Below, piece by piece: positions 6,796 to 13,670 of a stretch of 25,504 nucleotides of DNA. The position numbers and the translations under genes were made by a program. Source of the stretch: an uncultured Oscillospiraceae bacterium (lineage in GTDB: Bacteria > Bacillota > Clostridia > Oscillospirales > Oscillospiraceae). The first letter of the stretch is position 1. Every line of letters starts with the position of its first letter. The stretch spans positions 1 to 25,504 of the forward strand of contig CAJTYO010000016.1 of assembly GCA_910584045.1 (NCBI GenBank), given 5' to 3'. The notes under the pieces were generated by a model. It saw only the letters and a program-made list of their open reading frames with translations, did not search any database and was not told where the DNA came from.

Positions 6796-7737
6796 TTATT
6801 TTCCCAGCAGCGCTCGAATTTGAGCGGCGATATTGGATGCCGACAGCCCAAACTGCTCCAAAAGGGCGGCGGCGGGGCCGGAGTGACCGAACTTGTCGTT
6901 GACGCCGATACGCTTGACCGGCGTCGGGCAGTTCTCCGCCAGCAGGGAGCAGACCGCCTCGCCCAGTCCGCCGATGACGCTGTGCTCCTCCACAGTGACG
7001 ATCCTTCCGCACTCCCGGGCAGCCTTCAGCACCAGTTCCCCATCTAGGGGCTTAATAGTAGCCATGTTGATTATCCGGACGGAAATTCCCTCTGCGGCGA
7101 GGGATTTCCCGGCATCAATGGCCTCGGGAACCATGATGCCCGTAGCGATAATGGCCGCATCGGTGCCCTCCTGGAGGACTTCGCCCTTGCCAATCTGGAA
7201 GCAGTAATCTTCGCTGTGGAACACCCGGGTGACGGCGCGGCCGAAGCGCATATACACCGGGCCGTCCATCTCATAGGCGGCCCGCACCATCTGCCGGGCC
7301 TCCACGTCGTCGGCGGGGCACATGACGGTCATGCCGGGGATGGCGCGCATCAGGGCGAAGTCCTCACAGCACTGGTGGCTGGCTCCGTCCTCACCCACGG
7401 AGATGCCCCCATGGGTGGCGCCGATCTTTACGTTCAGATGGGGGTAGCCGATGGTGTTGCGGATCTGCTCATAGGCCCGTCCCGCCGCGAACATGGCAAA
7501 GGTGGAGGCGAAGGGCACCAGCCCCATGGTGGCCAGGCCGGCGGCCACATTGATCATATTGGCCTCGGCAATGCCGCAGTCAAAATGACGCTCAGGATAC
7601 GCCTTTTGGAAGATACTCGTCTTGGTGGCCCCCGCCAGATCAGCGTCCAGAACCACCAGGTTTTCTGCCGTGGCGCCCAGCTCCTTCAGCGCGCTGCCGT
7701 AGCTGTCGCGAGTGGCAACTTTCTTCACATCTGCCAT
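6796..7737 (-). CDS. Transketolase, C-terminal subunit
   Basis: The protein has 313 aa and carries the pyrimidine-binding and C-terminal domains of transketolase, which with the N-terminal subunit transfers two-carbon units between sugar phosphates in the pentose phosphate pathway. The ATG at 7735-7737 is chosen over an upstream GTG because GGAGG sits 7 bases before it. The pyrimidine domain contains GIAEANM, with the expected cofactor-activating Glu58, followed by the GATHGG-type loop (KIGATHGGISVGEDGASHQ). The C-terminal domain contains VTVEEHSVIGGLG. Its ribosome site lies within the end of the upstream gene, so translation is probably coupled. Split transketolases of this kind are common in Clostridia and archaea; a related function on 1-deoxy sugars cannot be excluded. 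Confidence 0.93.
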   Translation of the reverse strand: MADVKKVATRDSYGSALKELGATAENLVVLDADLAGATKTSIFQKAYPERHFDCGIAEANMINVAAGLATMGLVPFASTFAMFAAGRAYEQIRNTIGYPHLNVKIGATHGGISVGEDGASHQCCEDFALMRAIPGMTVMCPADDVEARQMVRAAYEMDGPVYMRFGRAVTRVFHSEDYCFQIGKGEVLQEGTDAAIIATGIMVPEAIDAGKSLAAEGISVRIINMATIKPLDGELVLKAARECGRIVTVEEHSVIGGLGEAVCSLLAENCPTPVKRIGVNDKFGHSGPAAALLEQFGLSASNIAAQIRALLGK

Positions 7738-7739
7738 GC

Positions 7740-8588
7740 TCACACCTCCAATGCCTTCCGGGCCGCGGCAAGCTCTGCCATGCCCTGGGCGTACTCTTCA
7801 TCGTTGGGCGCCTTGCCGTGCCAGCCGGCGTTGTCCTCCATGTAGCTGACGCCCTTTCCCTTGGTGGTCTTCATCAGGATGCACGTGGGCTTGCTGCTTC
7901 CTTTATTCTTGTGGAACGCAGCGAAGGCGGACTCCAACTGGTCGAAGTCATGGCCGTCCACCGTTACCACGTCGCAACCGAAGGCGGCGAACTTTGCATC
8001 CACTGGCTCGCTGTTCATCACGTCGCAGGTCCGGCCATCAATTTGCAGTCCGTTGATGTCGGCGATGATGCACAAATTGTCCAGGCAGTAGTGGGCGGCA
8101 AACATGGCGGCCTCCCAGATCTGTCCCTCGGCCAGTTCACCGTCGCCCAGCAGGGCGTAGACGTTTACATCCCTGTGCAGAAATTTTGCCCCTTTGGCCA
8201 TCCCGGCTGCGGCGGAGAGGCCCTGGCCCAGAGAGCCGGTGGACATGTCAACTCCGGGGACGGTGTTCATGTTAGGATGGCCCTGGAGATAACTGTCAAT
8301 GTGCCGCAGGGTGGGCAGGTCCTCCACCGGGAAATACCCCCTGTGGGCCAAGGCGGCATAGAGCCCTGGCGCGGTGTGCCCCTTGGACAGGACAAAGCGG
8401 TCCCGGTTCTCCCACTGAGGATTTTTCGGATCAATTCGCATCTCCCGGAAGTACAGATAGGTAAAGATGTCGGCGGCGGACAGACTGCCGCCGGGGTGGC
8501 CGGCCTTTGCGCCGTGGGTGCCGGTCAGAATACCCTCCCGCACGCTGACGGCGGTAAGCTGCAGAGAGCGTCTCTCTTCAGGCGTCAT
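7740..8588 (-). CDS. Transketolase, N-terminal (TPP-binding) subunit
   Basis: The protein has 282 aa. It is the thiamine-diphosphate-binding half of a two-subunit transketolase. Visible features are GHPGGSLS with His31, SKGH with His71, GQGLSAAAGMA, and the thiamine-diphosphate/metal motif GDGELAEGQIWEA (residues 148-160) continuing to IIADINGLQIDG with Asn179. The start is fixed by AAGGAGG 7-8 bases upstream of the ATG at 8586-8588. The gene ends two bases before the start of the partner subunit. A promoter lies about 70 bases upstream, and a palindrome sits just beyond its -35 box. Confidence 0.95.
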   Translation of the reverse strand: MTPEERRSLQLTAVSVREGILTGTHGAKAGHPGGSLSAADIFTYLYFREMRIDPKNPQWENRDRFVLSKGHTAPGLYAALAHRGYFPVEDLPTLRHIDSYLQGHPNMNTVPGVDMSTGSLGQGLSAAAGMAKGAKFLHRDVNVYALLGDGELAEGQIWEAAMFAAHYCLDNLCIIADINGLQIDGRTCDVMNSEPVDAKFAAFGCDVVTVDGHDFDQLESAFAAFHKNKGSSKPTCILMKTTKGKGVSYMEDNAGWHGKAPNDEEYAQGMAELAAARKALEV

Positions 8589-8656
8589 AAAAGGTCCTCC
8601 TTAATATGTATAGTCAAAGAGCGGACGTGGAACAGTCCGCCGCTCCTTTTTATGTT

Positions 8657-8685
8657 AGTATAAAATAGTTCGGCGGCTATTGCAA
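8657..8685 (-). promoter_or_regulatory. Promoter of the transketolase operon
   Basis: On the minus strand, TTGCAA (8680-8685) and TATACT (8657-8662) are separated by 17 bases. The leader between it and the gene contains a small GC-rich hairpin (near 8618-8645). Confidence 0.7.
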
Positions 8686-8690
8686 TAGCA

Positions 8691-8708
8691 TTCCGGAATA
8701 TTCCGGAA
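8691..8708. promoter_or_regulatory. Perfect 18-bp palindrome between divergent promoters
   Basis: TTCCGGAATATTCCGGAA reads the same on both strands. It begins 5 bases upstream of the transketolase -35 box and 39 bases before the -35 box of the divergent gene. A related partial copy, GTTCCGAAAA, follows near 8721-8730. This is the arrangement expected for a dimeric repressor or activator site; the binding protein is unknown. Confidence 0.6.
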
Positions 8709-8747
8709 ATATTTGTGCCTGTTCCGAAAACTGCACAGAAATCACAG

Positions 8748-8776
8748 TTGAAAATTCCTGTAAACTTTGTTAGAAT
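8748..8776 (+). promoter_or_regulatory. Promoter of the enzyme I half-protein gene
   Basis: TTGAAA (8748-8753) and TAGAAT (8771-8776) are 17 bases apart, 44 bases before the GTG start. It is divergent from the transketolase promoter. Confidence 0.7.
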
Positions 8777-8820
8777 ACAGAGCAAACGGTAGAGCCTGAT
8801 GGGCAAGGAGGAGCTATTCT

Positions 8821-9510
8821 GTGATCGTAGTACAGGGCAAAGGCATTTCCGCCGGTACGGCCCACGGGCGGCTGCACTGCTTCCACCGTGTGGGCGCCGC
8901 CGCCGCCAAATCCGCCGCCGGAGATCCGGAACAGGAGCTGGCCCGGCTGGTTCAGGCGCGGCAGGAGACCAAAGAACAGATTGCCATTCTGACAGAGCGA
9001 TGCCGCCAGGAGGCCGGGGCAGACGCGGCCCTGGTGTTTGCGGCCCATGAGGAGCTGATTGAGGACGCGGGCTACATAGGGGACGTCGCCGAGTGCCTGC
9101 GGCAGAAGAGATGCACGGCAGAGTATGCTGTACAGCAGGTCGGCGCGGGCTTTTTTGCCATGTTTGAATCGGTGGACGACCCCTATATGCGGGCCCGGGC
9201 GGCGGATATATGGGACGTGACATGGCGGCTGCTGCGGAATCTGGCGGGTGCGGGATTCGGCGGCGCTATGCCGGAGGGGCCGGCCATCCTGGCCGCCGAC
9301 TACCTGACACCGTCGGAGTTCATGGAATTGGACAGGGACCGGGTACTGGCTGTTGCCTCCCGGCAGGGCTCCTATGACAGCCACGCCGCCATTCTGGCCC
9401 GGCTGCTGCGTATTCCCGCCGTGTGCGGTCTGGGGGACCGCCTACAGCCGGAATTCCACGGGAGGGTGGCGTGGGTCGACGGAACGGCCGGGACGCTCAT
9501 GGTGGTGTAA
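8821..9510 (+). CDS. Stand-alone N-terminal half of PTS enzyme I (HPr-binding and phosphohistidine domains only)
   Basis: The protein has 229 aa, against about 570 for a full enzyme I. The GTG at 8821 is supported by GGAGGAG 8 bases upstream. Residues about 1-20 and 145-229 form the swivelling phosphohistidine domain, and about 25-140 form the helical HPr-binding domain, recognisable by ALVFAAHEELIEDAGY and by DPYMRARAADIWDVTWRLL. The phosphorylated histidine is kept: DSHAAILARLLRIPAV places it at His188, matching His189 of E. coli enzyme I. The C-terminal PEP-binding barrel is absent, and no remnant follows: a phosphatase gene with its own ribosome site begins 18 bases later. It cannot use PEP alone by the known mechanism, so it must take phosphate from another protein or act as a regulator. 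Truncation as a pseudogene is possible but not favoured. Confidence 0.85.
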   Translation: MIVVQGKGISAGTAHGRLHCFHRVGAAAAKSAAGDPEQELARLVQARQETKEQIAILTERCRQEAGADAALVFAAHEELIEDAGYIGDVAECLRQKRCTAEYAVQQVGAGFFAMFESVDDPYMRARAADIWDVTWRLLRNLAGAGFGGAMPEGPAILAADYLTPSEFMELDRDRVLAVASRQGSYDSHAAILARLLRIPAVCGLGDRLQPEFHGRVAWVDGTAGTLMVV

Positions 9511-9528
9511 CAGGCGGAGGTGTACGTT

Positions 9529-10347
9529 ATGGATAGGACAATACTGTTTCTGGATCTGGATGGAACGCTTCTCAACGATCAAAAGGAGGTTACGCCGGGC
9601 AACCGCCGTGCTATCGGCGAGGCGTTGAGGCGGGGGCGGCGGATCGTCGTCACCTCCGGCAGACCGCTGAAGAGTTCTATGGCCCAGGCGCGGCGGCTTG
9701 GGCTGGCGGGGGACGGATGTTACGTCATCGCCTATAACGGCGCGGTGATCTACGACTGCCGGGAGGAGAGGGCCATATTCCGTCAGGCCCTGAACCCGGA
9801 GGACCTGTATCGGGTCTATGACGAGGCGGCCCGGCGGGGTATATACATTCAGACCTATGACCGGGAGGACGTGGTCATCGAGCCCCGCTGCGCGGAGGAC
9901 AACGCCCGGCGCTACTGCGCCGCTATCGGGCTGGACTGGCGGTACATCGAGGATGTGCGGCGGGATTTGACTGAGGCGCCGGTGAAGGCGCTGCTGATCG
10001 ACTATCACAACCGGGAGCCCTTGGAGGGAATGGAGCGCTGGCTGCGCACGGAGATGGCGGGACGAGTAGATTGCTTTTTCTCCAGTCGGTATTATCTGGA
10101 GGTGGTGGCCGTCGGCATGAACAAGGGCGCCGCCGTGGGGGAGCTGTGCGCCCTGCTGGGATCGGACGTCCAAGCATCTGTGGCTGTCGGGGATGAGAAC
10201 AATGACGTGTCCATGATCCGTGCCGCCGGCGTGGGCGTCGCCATGGCCAACGGCGTACAGGCGGCCAGGGACGCGGCGGACTATATCACCGAGCGGGACA
10301 ATAATCACGACGGAATAGAGGAGGTTATCCGGAAATTCCTGCTGTAG
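9529..10347 (+). CDS. Cof-type HAD-IIB sugar-phosphate phosphatase
   Basis: The protein has 272 aa and is a haloacid dehalogenase superfamily hydrolase that would remove phosphate from small phosphorylated metabolites in the cytoplasm. The ATG at 9529 is preferred over a GTG nine bases earlier because GGAGG ends 8 bases before it. Motif I is FLDLDGTLLND (nucleophile Asp9, acid/base Asp11), motif II is VTSGRP (about residues 43-48), the motif III lysine is in MNKGAAV, and motif IV is AVGDENNDVSMI. The cap between motifs II and III is of C2B type, as in Cof/YidA proteins. It is 18 bases after the enzyme I half-gene and is presumably co-transcribed with it. Confidence 0.93.
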   Translation: MDRTILFLDLDGTLLNDQKEVTPGNRRAIGEALRRGRRIVVTSGRPLKSSMAQARRLGLAGDGCYVIAYNGAVIYDCREERAIFRQALNPEDLYRVYDEAARRGIYIQTYDREDVVIEPRCAEDNARRYCAAIGLDWRYIEDVRRDLTEAPVKALLIDYHNREPLEGMERWLRTEMAGRVDCFFSSRYYLEVVAVGMNKGAAVGELCALLGSDVQASVAVGDENNDVSMIRAAGVGVAMANGVQAARDAADYITERDNNHDGIEEVIRKFLL

Positions 10348-10433
10348 CGCCTGTGGTCTTCGTTGTTTTGGATGATATGAGAGCGGATTGTGTGCAAATA
10401 TTTACCAATTCTAACAAAATCCACGTTTTTGCC

Positions 10434-10461
10434 TTGACAAATGGCAAGAGTGAATTATAAT
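10434..10461 (+). promoter_or_regulatory. Promoter upstream of the lysine riboswitch
   Basis: Consensus TTGACA (10434-10439) and TATAAT (10456-10461) have a 16-base spacer. Transcription would begin about 10468, just before the riboswitch. Confidence 0.85.
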
Positions 10462-10480
10462 AAAATGCAAACAGGCTTTT

Positions 10481-10670
10481 ATGCCTGAAAATACGGTTAT
10501 GATAGAGGCGCGGCCGCCATCAGTAGCTCCCCGGATACGTCAGACAGCGTGGGGAGGGAAAGGGAACGCCGCCGAAGCAGTGGACCGCTGTCTGGCGGGA
10601 GACCAGCTGGGCCGACGGAGAATATCCGGCGGACTGTCACGGAAACGTGGAGAGCTGTCATGGCGGGCAT
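10481..10670 (+). ncRNA. Lysine riboswitch (L-box)
   Basis: The leader carries the conserved blocks of the lysine aptamer in the right order: GATAGAGGCGCG (from 10501), an AGTAG segment, GGGAAAGGGAACGCCGCCGA (about 10556-10575), a CTGG...CCAG hairpin with GGGCCGACGGAG, then GGACTGTCACGG and GGAGAGCTGTCATGG. The closing helix P1 pairs TGATAG with CTGTCA and can extend through ATGCCT (10481-10486) with GGGCAT (10665-10670). In this class, bound lysine closes P1 and allows a downstream terminator to form, which is present here. It therefore predicts that the following transporter is switched off by lysine. It was identified by motif reading, not by a covariance search. Confidence 0.9.
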
Positions 10671-10689
10671 CCGGTGCACACATGTGTTC

Positions 10690-10727
10690 GGTCAGTCATG
10701 ATGGGATCATGACTGACCTTATTTTTT
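10690..10727 (+). terminator. Riboswitch expression-platform terminator
   Basis: A perfect 13-bp stem (10690-10702 with 10706-10718) has a 3-nt GGG loop and is followed by TTATTTTTT. It lies between the lysine aptamer and the ribosome site of the transporter gene, as expected for transcriptional control. Confidence 0.93.
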
Positions 10728-10741
10728 AGGAGGAAACACAT

Positions 10742-12379
10742 ATGTCAACCCCGAGAACCCGCAGAGCAATCACCGCCGTGCTGGCGGTGACCGCCTGTCT
10801 GGCGCTGGCGGCCACCGCCTTCGCCGCCGACGGCGAGGCCGCCGTCTCCAATATGCACGCCACCTTCTGGGCTCTGGTGCCCCCCATCGTGGCCATCGTT
10901 CTGGCGCTGATTACCAAGGAGGCGTACTCGTCCCTCTTTATCGGCATTCTGGTGGGCGCGCTGTTCCAATGCAACTTTGCACCGGTGGCCACTCTGGACA
11001 CCATTGTCAACGACGGACTGGTCTCCGCCATCGCGGGCAACGCCGGTATTTTTCTGTTTTTGGTACTTCTGGGCATCATCGTGGCCCTGGTGAACGCCTC
11101 CGGCGGGTCCGCTGCCTTTGGCCGCTGGGCAGAGCGCAACATCAAAAGCCGCATGGGGGCCATGCTGGCAACCTTCGTGCTGGGTGTGCTGATCTTCATT
11201 GACGACTACTTCAACTGCCTGACCGTGGGCTCCGTCATGCGTCCTGTCACCGATGGGCACAGGATCTCCCGGCCCAAGCTGGCCTATCTCATTGACGCTA
11301 CCGCCGCCCCCGTGTGCATGATCGCCCCTGTGTCCTCCTGGGCCGCCGCCGTCTCCGGCGTGGCCGCCGACTTGGACACCGGCATCAGCGGCATTGAGCT
11401 GTTTATCCGGGCCATCCCGTATAACTTCTACTCCCTGCTGACATTTGTGTTCATCATCGCTCTGGCTGTGATGAAGTTTGACTACGGTCCTATGAAGCTC
11501 CACGAGATGAACGCCCAGCTCAAGGGCGAGCTGGGGGCACTGGAAAACAGCGAAACAGACGAGGGCAGCGCCAAGGGCAAGGTCATTGACCTTATCATCC
11601 CCGTCATTATTCTCTTTGTCCTGTGCACTGTGGGTATGATCTATGTGGGCGGCTTCTTTGGCGTGGACGCCTGGGGCGGTACGGACTGCGCCGGCGACTT
11701 CATCGGCGCTTTCGGCAACACCGACGCCTTTATTGGACTGCCCTGGGGTGGTCTGGTGGCTTTGGTGCTCATTGTGATCTATCTGGTAGCCCGGCGGGTG
11801 CTGAGCTTCAAGGATGCCATGGCCTGTGTGCCCAAGGGATTCATCGCCATGGTACCCCCCATCACGATTCTGACCCTGGCCGTCAGTCTGAAGAGCATGA
11901 CCAGCGCTTTGGGCGCGGATGTGTTCGTAGAGGGCGTGATGCGCGGCGCGTCCAGCTTCCTGTATGCCATGCTGCCGGCGGTGATCTTCCTGGTGGCCTG
12001 CGTACTGGCCTTTGCCTCCGGCACCAGCTGGGGCACCTTCGGCATCCTGATTCCCATTGTGGTCTCTGTGTTTAACCCCAGCAGCCCTCTGCTGACTATC
12101 GGTATCTCCGCCTGTCTGGCCGGCGCCGTCTGCGGCGATCACTGCTCCCCCATCTCCGATACCACCATCATGGCCTCCGCAGGCGCTCAGTGCGACCACG
12201 TGACCCACGTGTCCACTCAGCTACCCTACGCCATGACGGTGGCAGGGGTCAGCTTTGTGTGTTTCCTGCTCGCCGGTTTTGTGCAGAATGCGATAATCTG
12301 CCTGGTGCTGGGCGCGGTGTTGACGGTGGGTGCGCTGTTCATCATCCGGATGATGTCCGGCGGACAGGCCGCAGAGTAG
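10742..12379 (+). CDS. NhaC-family transporter under lysine riboswitch control, probable lysine transporter
   Basis: The protein has 545 aa. A strong AGGAGG ends 8 bases before the ATG. It is a polytopic membrane protein with about 11-13 hydrophobic segments and the NhaC-like pattern, including FIDDYFNCLTVGSVMRP near residue 155 and SGTSWGTFGILIPIV and GDHCSPISDTTIMAS near residues 420-480. NhaC itself is a sodium/proton antiporter, but family members preceded by L-box elements have been proposed as lysine transporters, and the leader here supports lysine over sodium. Unusually, the first 28 residues look like a cleavable signal peptide (basic start, hydrophobic core, AFAAD). Transcription appears independent of the upstream phosphatase gene. 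The gene ends 6 bases before the stop of a convergent gene. Confidence 0.9.
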   Translation: MSTPRTRRAITAVLAVTACLALAATAFAADGEAAVSNMHATFWALVPPIVAIVLALITKEAYSSLFIGILVGALFQCNFAPVATLDTIVNDGLVSAIAGNAGIFLFLVLLGIIVALVNASGGSAAFGRWAERNIKSRMGAMLATFVLGVLIFIDDYFNCLTVGSVMRPVTDGHRISRPKLAYLIDATAAPVCMIAPVSSWAAAVSGVAADLDTGISGIELFIRAIPYNFYSLLTFVFIIALAVMKFDYGPMKLHEMNAQLKGELGALENSETDEGSAKGKVIDLIIPVIILFVLCTVGMIYVGGFFGVDAWGGTDCAGDFIGAFGNTDAFIGLPWGGLVALVLIVIYLVARRVLSFKDAMACVPKGFIAMVPPITILTLAVSLKSMTSALGADVFVEGVMRGASSFLYAMLPAVIFLVACVLAFASGTSWGTFGILIPIVVSVFNPSSPLLTIGISACLAGAVCGDHCSPISDTTIMASAGAQCDHVTHVSTQLPYAMTVAGVSFVCFLLAGFVQNAIICLVLGAVLTVGALFIIRMMSGGQAAE

Positions 12380-12385
12380 CGGAGC

Positions 12386-12943
12386 TCATTTCTCAGGGTA
12401 GCGCCAGCAGTCCGTCTCATGGTCGTTGACCACCCCTACCGCCTGTAAAAAGGAGTAGATGACGACGGTGCCCACGAACTTCATCCCCCGGCGCTTCAAA
12501 TCTGCTGAAATGCGGTCAGACAGTTCGGAACTGGCGCGGAGCTGATTATCCCTATTTAAAATGACCTGTCCCTGGGTGAAGCCCCAGAGGTAACGGTCAA
12601 AGGAGCCAAATTCCCGTTGAATTTTCAGAAAAGCGGCGGCGTTTGTGACAGCAGCCTCGATTTTTCGGCGATTGCGTACAATGCCGGGGTCTGTCATCAG
12701 CGCCGCCAGCTTTTCCGAATCATATCCGGCGACGGCGGCGGGGTCGAAGCCGTCAAAGGCCCGGCGGAACGCCTCCCGTTTTTTCAGAATGGTGATCCAG
12801 GATAGGCCCGCCTGAAAGCCTTCTAAAATCAGCATTTCAAACAGTTTTTGATCGTCATGCTCCGGCCGGCCCCACTCTTGATCGTGGTAGGCGGTGTAAA
12901 GTGCGGAGCTTGGATCAGCCCAGCGGCATCGATTTAATTCCAT
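12386..12943 (-). CDS. tag: DNA-3-methyladenine glycosylase I
   Basis: The protein has 185 aa, the expected size for Tag. It removes 3-methyladenine from alkylated DNA, the first step of base-excision repair. The N-terminal RCRWA...YHDQEWG and the C-terminal NDHETDCWRY supply the four zinc ligands of the family (Cys6, His20, His175, Cys179). The middle contains the lesion-pocket region FEMLILEGFQAGLSWITILKKREAFRRAF (an 18-residue core followed by an Arg/Lys-rich turn). The ATG at 12941-12943 has a GAGGTG site upstream. It follows the SLOG gene by 80 bases on the same strand and may be partly co-transcribed with it. It is convergent with the NhaC-family gene, with only 6 bases between their stop codons. 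Confidence 0.95.
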   Translation of the reverse strand: MELNRCRWADPSSALYTAYHDQEWGRPEHDDQKLFEMLILEGFQAGLSWITILKKREAFRRAFDGFDPAAVAGYDSEKLAALMTDPGIVRNRRKIEAAVTNAAAFLKIQREFGSFDRYLWGFTQGQVILNRDNQLRASSELSDRISADLKRRGMKFVGTVVIYSFLQAVGVVNDHETDCWRYPEK

Positions 12944-13023
12944 AGGCAGGGCACCTCACTTTCATCCTTATTGTAGCAAATTTCTGCTTTTAGCACGGGT
13001 TAAAGCATAAATTGTACGCTGTT

Positions 13024-13533
13024 TTACGGGTTCTGGGGATCGATGTCCACGAAGGGGACCCTCTGCCGCAGGGCGTACTCCAGAGTTCGGCGGGTGCCGC
13101 CGCCCGCGCCGTCATAGACGGCGATCACCAGGGCGCTGTGATCCACCATGTACCGGTTCCGCCGAAGCATACACCCCCGGGTGTACTGGTCCTGTACCAG
13201 TGTCTCCAGATCGCACTGGGCCAGCAGAGAGCGCCACCGGTTCCGGTCCTCCTCCGGCCAGCCGTCGGCCTGGCTGGGGCAGGGGACGGCCGCCTCCAAG
13301 CTGACATCCTCCCGCCGCCGCCGCAGCGCCAGCACGGCCTCGGCGAAGTAGAAGTCGCAGCCCCGGGCCATGCCGCAGATAAAATGCCGCATCCCCTCGT
13401 CATAGGCAGCTTCCACAGCGTCGTACAGCTTTTTCTTCAGCGCCGCGCACCGCGGGTCTGCCTCGTCGCCGCCCCAGGGCAGCTTCTCTGGCCGGTGGCC
13501 GGTAAAGCAGCAGGTACAGCCTCTCCCTCTCAT
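13024..13533 (-). CDS. SLOG-domain protein of the DUF1273/YpsA family
   Basis: The protein has 169 aa. It starts at the ATG at 13531-13533 with AAGGAG about 9 bases upstream; a longer frame upstream runs through the promoter and is not used. The N-terminal CCFTGHRPEKLPW motif (residues 8-20), the GMARGCDFYFAEAVLAL segment, the PCPSQADGW loop and the late DHSALVIAVYDGAGGGT nucleotide-binding loop are typical of this Rossmann-like family, which is predicted to bind nucleotide-derived ligands. The B. subtilis relative YpsA affects cell division, but the biochemical role is unsettled. It has its own promoter. Confidence 0.88.
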   Translation of the reverse strand: MRGRGCTCCFTGHRPEKLPWGGDEADPRCAALKKKLYDAVEAAYDEGMRHFICGMARGCDFYFAEAVLALRRRREDVSLEAAVPCPSQADGWPEEDRNRWRSLLAQCDLETLVQDQYTRGCMLRRNRYMVDHSALVIAVYDGAGGGTRRTLEYALRQRVPFVDIDPQNP

Positions 13534-13572
13534 CCGACAAAACTCCTTGTAAATTCGTTGTGGCTGTTTACC

Positions 13573-13601
13573 ATTATAGAACAAAAATTCGTATTTGTAA
13601 A
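13573..13601 (-). promoter_or_regulatory. Promoter of the SLOG-domain gene
   Basis: On the minus strand, TTTACA (13596-13601) and consensus TATAAT (13573-13578) have a 17-base spacer. The -10 box is 39 bases from the ATG. Confidence 0.82.
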
Positions 13602-13612
13602 GAGCTGAAAAC

Positions 13613-13659
13613 AAAAAAGCCGGCCGGCATGGGACGAAAATTTTCCGTCCCATGCCGGC
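13613..13659 (-). terminator. Intrinsic terminator of the sugar kinase operon
   Basis: A perfect 14-bp stem (13623-13636 with 13646-13659) is followed on the minus strand by GGCTTTTTT (the complement of AAAAAA at 13613-13618). It lies 11 bases beyond the kinase stop codon. The plus strand also has a short T-run after the stem, so some bidirectional activity is possible. Confidence 0.9.
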
Positions 13660-13670
13660 AGTCTAGCTTT

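Noticed and set aside
7738..7743. GTG at 7743 as start of the transketolase C-terminal subunit with a 4-base overlap
   Set aside because: The GGAGG site is too close to that GTG; the ATG at 7737 has proper 7-base spacing.
10481..10729. Small gene in the NhaC-family leader
   Set aside because: The open frame coincides with the lysine riboswitch and its terminator, which explain the sequence fully.
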